A stretch of DNA of 64,000 nucleotides from Prorocentrum cordatum (GCA_963575745.1 CAUYUJ010004703.1:432497-496496), one strand, 5' to 3'. Counted from the first letter of the stretch, positions 21,506 to 31,930 are shown. Numbers and translations: made by a program. Notes: generated from the sequence alone by a model not told the origin.

Positions 21506-22993
21506 TCAACGCTCGGCAAGTTCTGGGCCTATGTGGCCTAGCTCCAGCAGCCCGGCGGGATCAATCCCAACATCGGCCAGGTCCTTGCGGAGCTCCAGGA
21601 CGACTGCGTTCTGCTTCTGCTTCTTGAACTGCTGGAGGTGCTGCTTCAGCTCGCGCTGACGGTAGCGGCGATGGGCGTCCCTGATCTGGGCCTCGTCCGC
21701 ATAGTAGCTCCTGTTGGGCGTCTGATTGTACTCGCAAGCGCGCACGTGATCGTGGCAGGCATAACCGCTGACACACTTCCTGTGACAATAGGCGCAGAAA
21801 TTCTGCTTGCACACCTCGCACTGCAGCGCCATGCATCCCGTGAAATCGAAGAATACCGTATCGCACCCTGGGCAACGCAAGTTCAAGATAGTGTTGCGGA
21901 TCCTTCGCGCCTCCTCCTTCGCCTCCTGCACGATCTTGGAGTCCGCGTCGCCATACTTGGCCAGCTCCTGCTCCATCCTCTCTTGCAGCTTCCTGTCAAA
22001 GTCCGACTGCAACCTCTCGGTCTGGATGCTGACTCGGATGTCGACGACGGACGACATACTCTTCTCGAAAGTCGCCGAATCCAAATGCTGCGCCATCTCT
22101 TTCTGATCGAACGGCTGCTTGCACTGAGGGCACGTATAGCGAAAAGATTGTGCCCTGAGCTGCGGGTCCTGGGACCTCATCATCTCGCGGAAGCAGGGGT
22201 CTGGGCAGATGTAGTGGTCGCCCCGACAGCGGATGAGGGCGGTGGTTAGCTTCTCGTCGCGGCAGCACATGCACTCGGCGCCTGAATAGCGCATCTTTTC
22301 AGGCCAACTCGTGATCCGCTCAGCGACCTGCACCAGATGGTGCTGGACCAGATCAGAATTCTTCTTCGCCGTCTTCTTCGCCTTTGCCTTGTCGCCAGGT
22401 CCACATGCGCCGCTGTCGGCGCCGCCACTGCTGCCGCAGCGGATGGTGACCATGCCACGGCCAACGTCGAAGTCCAACCAAGTCACGACGGCGGGTTTGC
22501 CCGCCCTGACAGGCCTCTCCTTCGCTTGAAGAGGGCCGTCCTGCGCCCAGAAGAGACGTTCGCCGGAGGCGTCGCACAACTTCAAAACATCCTTCTCCAC
22601 GTCGTCCTGGATCTGCGCGACCACCGCGCCGCCAAACCTCACGACTTCGAGACCAACGTCTGACCAGGCCCTGCTGGCGATGCAAGACTGCACGGCGACC
22701 ATGGCCTCGAGCCCGTTGCTGCCAGACACCAGCACCGCCAGCGCCCCGCCTGCCTGCTCCGCGCGCCCGAGGCGGAGGGAGCAGGCACTCTCGGCGGCCT
22801 TCTTCTGCATGGCCGCCCAGCACTGCGCAGAGTGCAGGACGTGGAAACGGTCCACGGGGTCGTCCAGGCGGTGCACGACCGGCTCCCTGGTCGGGGGACG
22901 CCATCGGACCGCCTCACCGATCCTGCCGGCTACACGGAAGAGTGCCCACTCTGCAAGAGTGGCCTCTGGTGCGCGGACTCGGGCGATACCCAA
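21506..22993 (-). CDS. RING/IBR-like Cys-rich protein, putative E3 ligase-type
   Basis: A 495-residue uninterrupted frame ending in TGA at 21508-21506. Residues 1-235 are a mixed N-terminal domain with no recognised family. Residues 240-292 form a RING-like module: CMCC (241-244), RCRGDHYICPDPC and CPQC (288-291). A charged helix (about 320-365) precedes a second Cys cluster: CPGC at 374-377, FTGC at 384-387, CEVC at 392-395, C400, C403, C407, then CHDHVRAC (413-420), matching the RBR/IBR pattern of a Gly-Cys turn followed by CxxC and His. A Gln/Lys-rich helix ends the protein. By family analogy it may bind ubiquitin-conjugating enzymes; the substrate is unknown. Coding texture is even throughout and no frameshift is seen. 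The start is the first Met in the frame; an upstream exon cannot be excluded. Confidence 0.66.
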   Translation of the reverse strand: MGIARVRAPEATLAEWALFRVAGRIGEAVRWRPPTREPVVHRLDDPVDRFHVLHSAQCWAAMQKKAAESACSLRLGRAEQAGGALAVLVSGSNGLEAMVAVQSCIASRAWSDVGLEVVRFGGAVVAQIQDDVEKDVLKLCDASGERLFWAQDGPLQAKERPVRAGKPAVVTWLDFDVGRGMVTIRCGSSGGADSGACGPGDKAKAKKTAKKNSDLVQHHLVQVAERITSWPEKMRYSGAECMCCRDEKLTTALIRCRGDHYICPDPCFREMMRSQDPQLRAQSFRYTCPQCKQPFDQKEMAQHLDSATFEKSMSSVVDIRVSIQTERLQSDFDRKLQERMEQELAKYGDADSKIVQEAKEEARRIRNTILNLRCPGCDTVFFDFTGCMALQCEVCKQNFCAYCHRKCVSGYACHDHVRACEYNQTPNRSYYADEAQIRDAHRRYRQRELKQHLQQFKKQKQNAVVLELRKDLADVGIDPAGLLELGHIGPELAER

Positions 22994-23048
22994 GCGCGCA
23001 ATCAGCTGCTATCGCATCGCGCTCGGCGATCGGAGGGACCCCGATGAT

Positions 23049-23243
23049 CGGGTCGGGCGAAAAGGGGGGGATAGCAAAGGGGGGGGTTGAGAATCAGCTC
23101 ACGTAGCTGATTTTCCCGGCGCCTCCCGGCGCCGGAGGCGGCTATGTATTGAGGAATGGGCCCCTCGGTGGGGCCGAAACCAGCTGCATGCAGCAAATTT
23201 CGTAACCCCCCCTTTCCCAATCCCCCCCTTTCGTCCGGCCCGA
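23049..23243. mobile_element. 195-bp foldback element with G/C-run arms
   Basis: The left arm (23049-23088, GGCGAAAAGGGGGG then GCAAAGGGGGGGG) is inverted at 23203-23243 (CCCCCCCTTTCCCAATCCCC, then CCCTTTCGTCCGGCC). Inside is a small hairpin, AATCAGCT-CACGT-AGCTGATT, at about 23094. The left arm plus AATCAGCTCACG recurs at 26562-26608 beside a satellite. Confidence 0.65.
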
Positions 23244-23469
23244 GATGAGCCCGCACCAGAAGGTCACTCCGGCGAAGGGTCACTCTTGCGACTAGTCGAT
23301 CCTGGCCGGGGCCGATCCTGCGCAGGGTCGGTGCGGCGGCCGGTTGGCCAGGAGCAGAGCGAGCTAAGGCAACGGCAGCTCGAAGTCGGTCCGCGGACCC
23401 CTCACGGAGCCCAAACGCGGCAATTTTCCGAGCTGCGACCAGGCGTGGCGACGAGGGGGCCCCCCGAAG

Positions 23470-23655
23470 GCCAACTACAATCAGACCTGAGAAATCAGAA
23501 CATCCTTCAAGAACATGAGACCCTCCGCCGGCCTTCACACGCAGAACATCCGAGGGTGCCCTCCCCCAGGATGCACAAGAACACCCAGCAAGCACGAAGA
23601 ACAGAAGGGCACCCTCCCCGAACCGAACTCGACCTTGTGCATCGGTTCGACTGTA
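23470..23655 (+). repeat. Dispersed repeat D, copy 1
   Basis: Conserved core AAGAACATGAGACCCTCCGC near 23508, then GCACAAGAACACCCAGCAAG and a CCGAACCGA...GGTTCGACTGTA end. It also occurs at 33.2, 33.5 and 34.0 kb. The reverse strand gives a similar peptide in the three large copies (GGGSHVLEGCS), but no gene is implied. Confidence 0.7.
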
Positions 23656-23660
23656 TTGAA

Positions 23661-23820
23661 GGGGCCCCAGGACACACAAATAAGTACACACAAATAAAGA
23701 TATTCCCCATATTTCCACATATTTTCTAGGTTTTTGTCTTCCCCCCCCACTTCCCATAGTTTCCCATATTTCCCTAGGGATCGACGATTAATTGTGTCTG
23801 TGTGTTTTTTCCTCTCCTGA
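23661..23820 (+). mobile_element. Dispersed ~160-bp element A, copy 1
   Basis: Begins GGGGCCCCAGGACACACAAA, has an AT-rich middle (CCCCATATTTCC, TTTTTGTCTTCCCCCC), ends GTGTCTGTGTGTTTTTTCC...TCCTG. CAGGA at the left and TCCTG at the right form short inverted ends. All five full copies in the window share orientation. Confidence 0.75.
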
Positions 23821-23942
23821 TGTATCGCTGTCTCAACTCGCCCTGATCCGACTGACGCCGCAGGGCCTGGAGCACTCCAGCAGCGGGACCTCCCCCGCGG
23901 CCCACGAGCCCCCGCAGGAGGCGCCGACGCCCGTGCCTCGAG

Positions 23943-24173
23943 GCCTCCCACATTGGGTCCGAGTGTGTATGTGGTCGGAGGACCGCGCCGCATCGCCGAT
24001 GCATCGCCGATGCATCGCCGATGCGTCGCCGACGTCGGCGATGGATGCATCGGCGCCGTCGGCGTGGAGAGAATGGGCCTCCACGTCACGCCGCATCGCC
24101 GATGCATCGGCGCTGCGGCGCGGTCCTCCGACCACATCCACACTCGGACCCCATCCGGGAGGCGTGGAGTGCC
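23943..24173. mobile_element. Large foldback with 12-bp tandem repeats in its centre
   Basis: The left arm (23943-24010, GTATGTGGTCGGAGGACCGC) is inverted at 24102-24173 (GCGGTCCTCCGACCACATCC). The centre consists of GATGCATCGCCG tandem units and a GTCGGCGATG palindrome zone. Arms are near-identical over about 65 bp. Confidence 0.75.
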
Positions 24174-24403
24174 CGCTCGGCAAGGCTTCGGCGTGCGCAC
24201 AGACGGCCCCCCCGGGTAGTTCCGGCTGGCCTCGAGCAGCCCAGAGCAATCTCCACACCCCGGCGCCGCCTCTGGCGGCACCCCTGGAGCGCTCCACGCT
24301 CCAGGGCTGGGGTGTTGAGACCGCCCCAGACTACCCGGGGGCCCTGTCGAGGCTAGCCGGGACTACCTTCGAGGGCTGCCAATGCGCATGTTGAAGGCTT
24401 ACC

Positions 24404-24530
24404 ATGGGGGAACCAAGAGGCACCGATACCGCCTCGAAGCGACTCCAGCGGTGGCGACGAGGGCCTCCCAGGAGGCCCCCCAAAAGGCGAAAACGGGGCA
24501 AGGGCAGCGTTCTCGGTACCTGTTCTCGGC
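24404..24530 (+). repeat. Dispersed repeat H, copy 1
   Basis: Shares CTCGAAGCGACTCCAGC, GGCGACGAGGGCCTCCC and a GGTACCT end with copies at 28294-28405 and 35116-35235. Confidence 0.6.
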
Positions 24531-24540
24531 GGCGCGCCCA

Positions 24541-24730
24541 GGGGGGGCGTGAGAAGGAGAATGCCTCCTCGGCAGGCTCGGGAGTCCCCCCGGGGCTTCC
24601 GAGGAGCTCCCGGAGCCTTCCCCGCAGACGCAGGGCACCTCCCCGGAGGCAGGGGGGCTCCCGAGAGGCCCCGCCGCTCCTCGAGAGATGGCCTGCGCCT
24701 CCTCGCCTCCTCCCCTCGCCCGCCGCCAAC
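24541..24730 (+). repeat. Palindrome-rich GC repeat, copy 1
   Basis: Alternating GGAGCTCCCGGAGCC and GGGGCTTCCGAGGAGC words. The same order of blocks is seen at 32477-32660 with TTCTGAGAAG in place of CTCCGAGGAG. Confidence 0.5.
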
Positions 24731-24798
24731 TCCGGGGGGGCCCAAGCAGATGCACCACCACCTCCCTCCCTCCCCCTCCCCCTCGCTGGAGAGAGGAG

Positions 24799-24972
24799 AG
24801 ATCAAGGGGCCCAAGGACACACAAATAAATACGCACCAATAAAAAATGATGCCCCATGTCTTCTTACATTGTCTGGGGTTTTGTCTTCCCGCCCAACTCC
24901 CATAGTTCCCCATCTTCTCTTGGGCATCGACGGTGCATCGTGTCTGTGTGTGTGGTTTTCCCCCCCTCCTGC
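24799..24972 (+). mobile_element. Element A, copy 2, flanked by a 9-bp direct repeat
   Basis: Full copy (GGGCCCAAGGACACACAAAT ... CCCCTCCTGC). AGAGAGGAG occurs immediately before (24790-24798) and after (24973-24981), consistent with a target duplication. Confidence 0.75.
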
Positions 24973-25175
24973 AGAGAGGAGGCGCCGACGTGGCGGTGGC
25001 GTGCACTCTCTGGGCCCCGCGGCGGCTCCTCCTCCGATGCCGCCGTGCCTGCGGCGGGGGCGGCGGCAGCCACCAGCGCCGCCTGCGGCCCGCGCCAGCG
25101 CGCCACGCCGGCGAGGGTGCGCGCCCCGGGGCCAGGCGAGGCCTCGGGGGGCGGGCTGCACGCGGGGATCTTCTG

Positions 25176-25353
25176 ACTACCTACCAGACCACCCCAACCC
25201 CACCCGAAGACCCGAATTTGACCCGAATTTCGGGTTGGGGGGGGTACGGGGGGGTCCATGTGTTTTTTTCAACGTTCCCCGACCCCCCCCCCCACTGGAA
25301 ATGCAGGGCAAATTGAGGCCTTCGGGTTGGTTTGGGGTGGTTTGGTAGGTGGT
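25176..25353. mobile_element. 178-bp TIR element G with 9-bp target duplication
   Basis: The left end ACTACCTACCAGACCACCCC and right end GGGGTGGTTTGGTAGGTGGT are inverted over about 37 bp. GATCTTCTG flanks both sides (25167-25175 and 25354-25362). A 9-bp duplication is typical of Mutator-like (MULE) non-autonomous elements. No coding capacity. Confidence 0.85.
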
Positions 25354-25364
25354 GATCTTCTGAC

Positions 25365-25610
25365 CCGGGTGAATCCAGACCCAGGTCAAAAGGAAACCAG
25401 AAACTGCAACGCAAGGGGAGAAAAAGAAACTGCAGCGCAGATCTTCGCAAACCTGGGTCAGCCAATGTGCGCGGCCGCCCCGCGGCCACGAGCGGCTCGC
25501 TGACCCGGGTCAGCCAGAGGGGGTCGTCGCAGGATCCTGCAGGATCTGGTGCCCTGGCTGACCCCCGTTTGCCTTGACCCCCGTCTCAAGGCTCCCGATG
25601 CACGGGGGTG
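25365..25610 (+). repeat. Dispersed repeat I, copy 1 (TGACCCGGGTCA words)
   Basis: Contains CTGACCCGGGTCAGCC, an AGGATCCTGCAGGATC palindrome and GGCTGACCCCCGTTTGCC followed by AAGGCTCCCGATGC. The same order of words is found at 59175-59340. Confidence 0.65.
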
Positions 25611-26221
25611 CTGCTCGGGCCAGAGGAGGGGGGCGGGGAAGCAAAGGGGGGGGGAAGGGTGGAGTGGCCCAGGGGCACACGAATAGATTTGTGGATGCCA
25701 CGACAGTGGACACCTTAACAGTCCTATCATCGAACTCAGAATGTGTTTAAACTGTCGGGAAATGGTCTAAACATGTTGTACACATGCGTTTTACATGTTT
25801 AAGACATGTTTGAAACATGTTTGAAACATGTCTTAGACATCTGGCAATTATTTGGCAGCGTGATTCCTCTCCACTGATCGTCCCCCACAAAAACAAATGG
25901 GCACAAGTCCCAGGATTCCCCGCACCTATACGACCACACCCTTCGGGTGACGAGGGGGTGGGAGGGAAGGGGAAGAGCCAGCTGCTGGCAACTGCGATGA
26001 GGGGGAGAGGTGGAGAAGCCCAGCACTCGCACTCGAGCCATACGCCGTCCGCCGCGTGGGCAGGAAAACAAGCTCAGCACAGCTCGCACTGCAAGGAGGA
26101 GGAGGAGGAGGAGGAAACAATACGAGGGGAGAGAGCGGCAGCAACAGCAGGGTGGAAAACGGAAACAAGAAGAACGATAACTAATCAATTAATGGGCGTG
26201 CCTGCCAGGGCTCGCCAGCAT

Positions 26222-26393
26222 CAGGTGACCAGGGACACACAAATAGATGGACACAGATCCCAGGAATCCCCATATCTTCCATGCTTCCTAGATGTTCGTC
26301 TTCCCGTCCATTTCCTACATGTTCCACATTTTCCTGGGAATCGACGATTCCTTGTGCCTGTGTGCGTAAGTTTTTTCCTTCTGGAAAGAGCGC
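26222..26393 (+). mobile_element. Element A, copy 3 (diverged)
   Basis: CCAGGGACACACAAATAGAT start, CCCCATATCTTCC middle, CGACGATTCCTTGTGCCTG and TTTTTTCCTTCTGG end. A 5'-end fragment of related sequence lies at about 25885-25930. Confidence 0.6.
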
Positions 26394-26561
26394 GGAGGAG
26401 CAGAGGCAAAGGCCGAGGGCGCGAAGGCAAGTGCCCTGGAGGGGGGAGGAGTAAGGAAGCGGAAAGGCAAAGGCCGAAGGAGGGGAAGGACGAAAGGGCG
26501 GGAAAGCAAAGGGGGGGGGAGGGCGGGAAAGAGAAGGGGGGAAAGGGCGGACAAAGAGCCG

Positions 26562-27400
26562 GACGAAAGGGCGCGACAGCAAAGGGGGCGTCGAGGAATC
26601 AGCTCACGCACCCAGACCTTTCACGTCGGAGGGTGGGGGGTGAGATCGCAGCGGAACGGAGAGCCCCCCACCGGGAAATCGGTTTCGCTTTCGTGCTCGT
26701 GTCGTGCGCGCGGGCGGGGCGAAGCTGCGTGGGCGCGCGAGAGGAAGGATGCCGCCGTGGCCAGGGGCTGCGGAGCGGGTTGTCCGCCCCCCCCCCCCCT
26801 GGCGCGCGGTGCCCGGGGAGGCCCCGTCGGTGGCGCGGAGGTGCTCTGTCGGTGGCGCGGGGTACCCCGTCGGTGGCGCGGGGTGTCCCGACGGTGGCTC
26901 CAGGTGTCCCGCCGTGATTTCTCGATGGTAGCTCGTGAGATCAGCTGTGATATCGACGGTGAGATCGATAGTGATATCGATTGCGCGATCGATCGCGATC
27001 GTGAGCTCGATCGTGAGATCGAGAGATCGATGGTGAGATCGATAGTGATACCGTCACAACAAATCTTTGGCTGGGTGTACCCCGCCGTGGCTGGCGATGC
27101 CCCATCGTGGTGTCCCAATGGTGTCTCGTGAGATCCCTTGTGAGGTTGGTAGCGAGATCTCTTGTGAGATCGATATTGAGATCGATAGTGATATCGATGT
27201 TGAGATCGATAATGCGCTCGAGATCGACAGCGATAGTGAGATCGATGGTGAGATCGATTGTGAAATTCGTTGTAAGAGCGATAGTGAGATCTGGTATTAG
27301 ATCGACAGTGGGATCTTTTGTGAGATCGATACTGGGATCGATGATGAGATCGATAGTGATACTGGTAGTAAGATCAGTCGACTGGAGTCGAATGCGAGGT
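26562..27400 (-). repeat. GATC-rich satellite array with unique end module, inverted copy
   Basis: The satellite core (about 26820-27400) repeats GAGATCGATAGTGA and GTGGCGCGGGGTGTCCCG words. The module at 26610-26720 (GGGTGAGATCGCAG, CCACCGGGAAATCGGTTTCG) is the reverse complement of 51840-51950, which flanks the other array. Confidence 0.85.
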
Positions 27401-27692
27401 CGCATTTATGTGGTGTGAGCTCCATCGCAGCTGTGCCGCCTTCATTACAATCACCATGATACATTATCACCATGTGCGTCATCGTGCAATGTCGCCATAT
27501 CATCGCCATCACAGTCATCGCAGTTGTTGTCAGTGGGTTTTCCTTTCTCCCCAAAAAAACCTCCTTATCATGACTCCTGGGGCTTTTCGCCGTGACCGAC
27601 AAAAAAGCCCAGCGGAGGGGCTGGTCCCCGCTGAATGCAACAATTCTCGTGAACAGTCCTTTCCCAATATCCCACATTCGTCCAGCCTGAGC

Positions 27693-28358
27693 TGTGCAGT
27701 CGAAGACGCCGCAGAAGTCCGACTCTGGTGTCGAATCACGGAGCTCCTCTGGGAAATGCGCGAACGCGCAGTACTTGCCGTACTTGCACTTGGCGTCAAT
27801 GTCCTCCAAGCTCATGGCTGCCAACTTCTGCGTGTCGATACTCTGCACGTGTGGACAGCACATCCGCGTGCGGAACAGCATGGGGTGGTACATCTTCTCG
27901 ACGCTGTTCGCGGCCTCTTGCGGCGAGTACCGGTATTCGTACGGACAACGCCTTCTGTCTGGATTACTGTTCTGCCTGTCGACGTGGAACTTCTCGCACT
28001 GAACCCAGTCGTGTTTCGTGGGGTTTGCGCACTGCGCGATCTTAAACCTCCTGAGGTCGAAACGCGGCTGCGTTGGCCGCTCGGGTGCACCGCCCGTGTG
28101 ACCCTTCCTCTTCCGCCTCCCAGCCAGCTGAAACGCGTCGCCGCCATCGACCGCTGCCGTGCATGGTGGACCGCCGGCGGCAGAAGGGCGAGGAGACGAC
28201 GGAGGGGTACGACCCGGAGTGGCCCTGGCGGGACTGGCCTTGGGGAAACCAGAAGATACTGGTGCCGCTACATCCCTACCGGACCTCCCGCGGGATGCGT
28301 TCGGACCAGCATTTCGAGGCGAATCCAGCCTTGGCGACGAGGGCCTCCCCCGCGGCAC
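27693..28358 (-). CDS. CCCH zinc-finger protein exon
   Basis: A minus-strand frame starting at 28358. After a Pro/Ser/Arg-rich N terminus (residues 1-95), residues 100-205 contain FDLRRFKIAQC, KHDWVQCEKFH, then RRCPYEYRYSPQ, YHPMLFRTRMC and CKYGKYCAFAHFPEELRD. The last is a clean C-x5-C-x3-H finger, and the order KHDW...C-H, HP..FRT..C, C-x5-C-x3-H followed by EELR matches the tandem CCCH array of Unkempt/plant RR-TZF-type RNA-binding proteins. The conserved core spans about 27725-28065. Downstream of about 27690 the frame stays open to 27297 but runs into the GATC satellite, so a splice site or decay near 27690 is likely. Probable role by family: mRNA binding. The rest of the gene is not identified. 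Confidence 0.55.
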
Positions 28359-28405
28359 AAGAGGGCAAAACCAGGCAAGAGTGGCGGCATCGGTACCTTA
28401 GCCTC
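28294..28405 (+). repeat. Dispersed repeat H, copy 2
   Basis: GATGCGTTCGGACC, TTCGAGGCGAATCC, GGCGACGAGGGCCTCCC and CGGTACCTT in the same order as at 35.1 kb; overlaps the CCCH frame's N-terminal Pro-rich part. Confidence 0.6.
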
Positions 28406-28440
28406 CTCTGGGGCCTGCGGCCACTCTTCCTCCGCATCCT

Positions 28441-28665
28441 GGCCAGCTTGAACCCCTCGCCGGCACCGAGTAGCTGCTACGAGCGGTGCGCCAGCGTGCA
28501 CAGGGCGCGGGGGCGGCGGAGGGGCACGGCGCGGAGGGGCAGCCTGCCTCCAATCCAGCTGAGACACCTCGCCGGCATCGAGTGCAGCCGTGACTGCTGG
28601 ACCAGCGTCCGAGTGGCGAGGAGGCGGCGGAGGAGCACGGCGCGGGAGTGGCCCCGCGGGCCTTG
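28441..28665. repeat. Two-unit ~112-bp tandem duplication
   Basis: Words CCAGCTGAGACACCTCGCCG and GGCGGCGGAGGAGCACGG occur in units beginning near 28441 and 28552. A third, diverged start unit lies at 28130-28180 inside the CCCH open frame. Confidence 0.55.
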
Positions 28666-29219
28666 CCTCCATCTGATGGCAGGTGCCAGCGCCGCTCGCG
28701 AGTCCCGCTGCCTTGAGCCCCGCGCCCTGCGCTGGCCAGGATGGCCTCCACGCAGAGAGGACTTCGGATGGCCCGAGATCGCTCCAAGACGGCACCAAGA
28801 CAGCTCAAGACTGGCCCCAGGTGGCCCTGAGAGCCTCTGGGCAGCCCCAAGACGGACCGACGACTCCTAACACGCCCTTAACGGGCTCCTGCTCGAACCC
28901 CGATCGGCCAAAAAACACGGTGAACGTGTCTCACTATAGCCTACAGCTACGATGAAGAAGCGATCAACCCAAGTGGGCCAGCTGTCCAGCAAAATCTTGA
29001 GAACGCCACAGTCTTGCGCATGCAGCCTCGTGCACCTGCAGGGCGGTGAGAAACTGGGCCAACCTCCTGGGAGCCAGTGAAGAAGGCCAGACAAATCTCT
29101 GAGACGCTCCAAGTTGCCCCAAGAGAATATATCTCTAGGAGGCCCCCAGAACGCCCTAAATCTTTGGTGGTCATTCCGTTGTTCCATGATTTTCGCATTC
29201 TCGCCATGCCGGGCTTCCG

Positions 29220-29535
29220 ACGGCCCAATACGGTCCCAGAGACCTCCAAAACAGCTTCAAGGTGGCCCCAGAAGCCCCCAAGAGGGCCTCGAGACGGGCC
29301 AAAAGGTCCCCTAAGGCGGGCCAAGAAGTCCCAAGACGGTCCCAAGACAGCCCCAGAGACCTCCGAGGCGGCCCGAGATGGTCGCAACAGGGCATCGAGA
29401 TGGCCCAGTGGGGGCGCAAAACGGGCTTCTGAAGACCAAGCAGCCCCTGGTAGGCCCCCAAGAAGCCCCCAGGAGGCTCCAGGAGACCCTAAGAGGCCCC
29501 CACGAGGCCCCCAGGAAGCCCCACGAGACCCCCTA
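29220..29535 (+). repeat. Degenerate ~10-bp repeat, CCAAGAGGCC type
   Basis: Runs of CCCAAGA(G/C)GGCC variants. Related blocks occur at 33870-33990, 45100-45350, 56400-57270 and 58330-58680. Long open frames across it are compositional. Confidence 0.7.
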
Positions 29536-29599
29536 GAGGCGTCATGTGTGTCCTCCTCCCTCACCTCCCCCTCCTCCTCCCCCTCCTCCTCCCCCTTCT

Positions 29600-29605
29600 C
29601 CGCCT

Positions 29606-29670
<65 letters not shown>

Positions 29671-29671
29671 A

Positions 29672-29709
<38 letters not shown>

Positions 29710-29710
29710 G

Positions 29711-29809
<99 letters not shown>

Positions 29810-30690
29810 TCAGCATCAGCATCAGCATCAGCATCAGCATCAGCATCATCATCATCATCATCATCATCATCGTCATCATCCTCATCAGCATCCTCATCCT
29901 CATCCCCATCCTGATCATCATCAGCATCATCATCATCAGCAGCAGCAGCAGCCTCATCAGCAGCAGCAGCCTCAACATCATCACCATCAGCAACAGCCTC
30001 ATCATCATCGTCATCGGAATAAGCATCAATGTCATCATCATCATCATCAGCAGCAGCAGCATCATCATCATCATAATGCGAGTAATGATAATAATAGTAA
30101 TCAGCATCAGCAGCATCAGCAGCATCAGCAGCATCATTATCATCAGCATCAGCAGCAGCATCATCATAATTGGCATCAGCAACGACACCATCATCATGAT
30201 CATCAGCAGCAGCAGAAGCAGTAGCATCAGCATCATCAGAAGTATCATCGTCATGATCGGCATACTCATCAGCATTATTATCGCTTCAGCATCAGCACCA
30301 TTAGCATCAACAGCAACATCATGATCATCATCATCATCACCAACAGCAGCATCAGCATCATCATCACCAACATCAGCAGCATCATCATCATAAGCAGCAG
30401 CATCATCAGCGTCATCGCCATCATGATCAGCAGAAGCCTCATCATCATCGGAATCAGCATCATCACCATCATCATCAGTATCGTTTTCATCATCAGCAGC
30501 ATCATCATCACAAGCAGCAGCATCATCAGCACCATCATCATCCCTGGATACGGACGCAAGATAAGGATGCAAGATAAGGATGCAGCACCCATCATCGTCA
30601 TCATCACCAGCATCATCAACATCATCATAACCATAACCATCACCACAAGCAGAATCCTCATCATCATCATCATCACCAGCCCAAACCCGA
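29600..30690 (+). repeat. 1.1-kb compound trinucleotide array (CTC, ATC, CTG, AGC)
   Basis: Starts (CTC)n, then (ATC)n, (CTG)15 at about 29711-29756, then interleaved ATC/AGC triplets to 30690. All three frames of both strands are open for hundreds of codons. No unique sequence inside. Confidence 0.95.
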
Positions 30691-30699
30691 GTCAGAACG

Positions 30700-31640
30700 C
30701 AAGATAAGGATGCATCACCCTCGGACGTCAAAGTTGGCTAAAGATGAGCGGCCGAAGCAAGGATGCAGGGCAACCCTTGTAACGGCACTCCATCCTTACT
30801 GTGAGCCTTGAATGTGGTAGACACGACAAGCGAACAAGGAGTAGGATGAGGGGGGGAAAAGGAGATGATGAGGTTCATTGCTGTCATCCTCCCACGAACT
30901 CTAACCATGGAGAAGAGCTGAGGAGGGAAGAGCGAGTAGGGATGAAAGAGGAGGGAAGAGAGAGGAGGAGGGATGGAGGAGGATGAGGAGGCACTCTTTT
31001 CCAGGCGCACTCCGCGTCCTCCTCGGATCGTGGGCGTATCACCAGACTGGGAGATGGTGGGCCTGAGCACTTCAAATACAACCAAAGCAGAGGAGGGATA
31101 TCGGAAGTCTTCCAAGAGCAGCCGAGGAGACCCTCGGGCACGGGTGTTCCCTGAGACGACCACAGGCAAGGAGAGAAACGTACTCGAAGAGGCAATGGAA
31201 CTGTAAAGCCCGAGGGAGCGGTCTGCAATGTTTGCTCAGCGTGTCCTGGCGACCCTGGCGACACGCTATGCGCTGTGCCTTTCAAGCGGATGGCGCGTCG
31301 CTGCGCTCAGCGTGGCAGGAGGCTGGGAAAGGCTCGTGACGTTGGCGCTTGGAAAGGGGGGGGGACGTGGATTGCGTGTCGCGCCCGAGCGTGGTGGGCC
31401 AGGACGTGGATAGCGCGTCGCGCTGAAGCGTGGTGGGCCGGAACCGTTCAGCCAAAGTTGTGGACCTCTACGTCCCCGCCAGAGAGCCGCCTCTCCCGAG
31501 TGCCACCGTGCTCCCTGGATTGGCGGCGCGAACCGGGGCCGTGCGAGGGGGCTGGTCCGCCGAACACGACCCCCCCCCCCTCCTGGACGACCCGCAGAGG
31601 CCCTCCCGTGCGGGAACCGCTAGAAATCACAGCGGAACCC
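30700..31640. other. Non-coding interval, no element recognised
   Basis: Includes a purine-rich tract (30850-30990). Open frames on both strands lack recognisable domains. Confidence 0.4.
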
Positions 31641-31654
31641 GAACACGGAACATG

Positions 31655-31828
31655 ACTGCCCACCAGACCACCCCAACCCAACCCGAAGACCCGAATTTGA
31701 CCCGAATTTCGGGTTGGGGGGGGTACGGGTTCCAAGTGTCTTTTCAATGTTCCCCGACGCCCCCCCCCACTGGAAGTGGAGGGCAAATTGAGGCCTGCGG
31801 GTTGGGTTGGGGTGGGTTGGTAGGCGGT
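31655..31828. mobile_element. TIR element G, copy 2
   Basis: ACTGCCCACCAGACCACCCC start and GGGTTGGTAGGCGGT end, interior collinear with the 25.2-kb copy. The flanks show no clear 9-bp duplication; the right end abuts a (GGA)n tract. Confidence 0.8.
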
Positions 31829-31838
31829 GATGAACCCA

Positions 31839-31930
31839 GAGGAGGAGGAGGAGGAGGAGGAGGAGGAGGAGGAGGAGGAGGAGTAGGAGGAGGAGGAGGA
31901 GGAGGACGAGGAGGAGGAGGAGGAGGAGGC
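31839..31930 (+). repeat. (GGA)n microsatellite
   Basis: About 30 GGA triplets with a few GTA/GAC interruptions. Confidence 0.9.

Noticed and set aside
20058-21659. 533-codon plus-strand frame
   Set aside because: Minisatellite with a near codon-multiple period, and it crosses the N gap.
28947-30731. 594-codon minus-strand frame of Met/Asp/Leu repeats
   Set aside because: It lies across the ATC/AGC trinucleotide array; triplet repeats keep every frame open.
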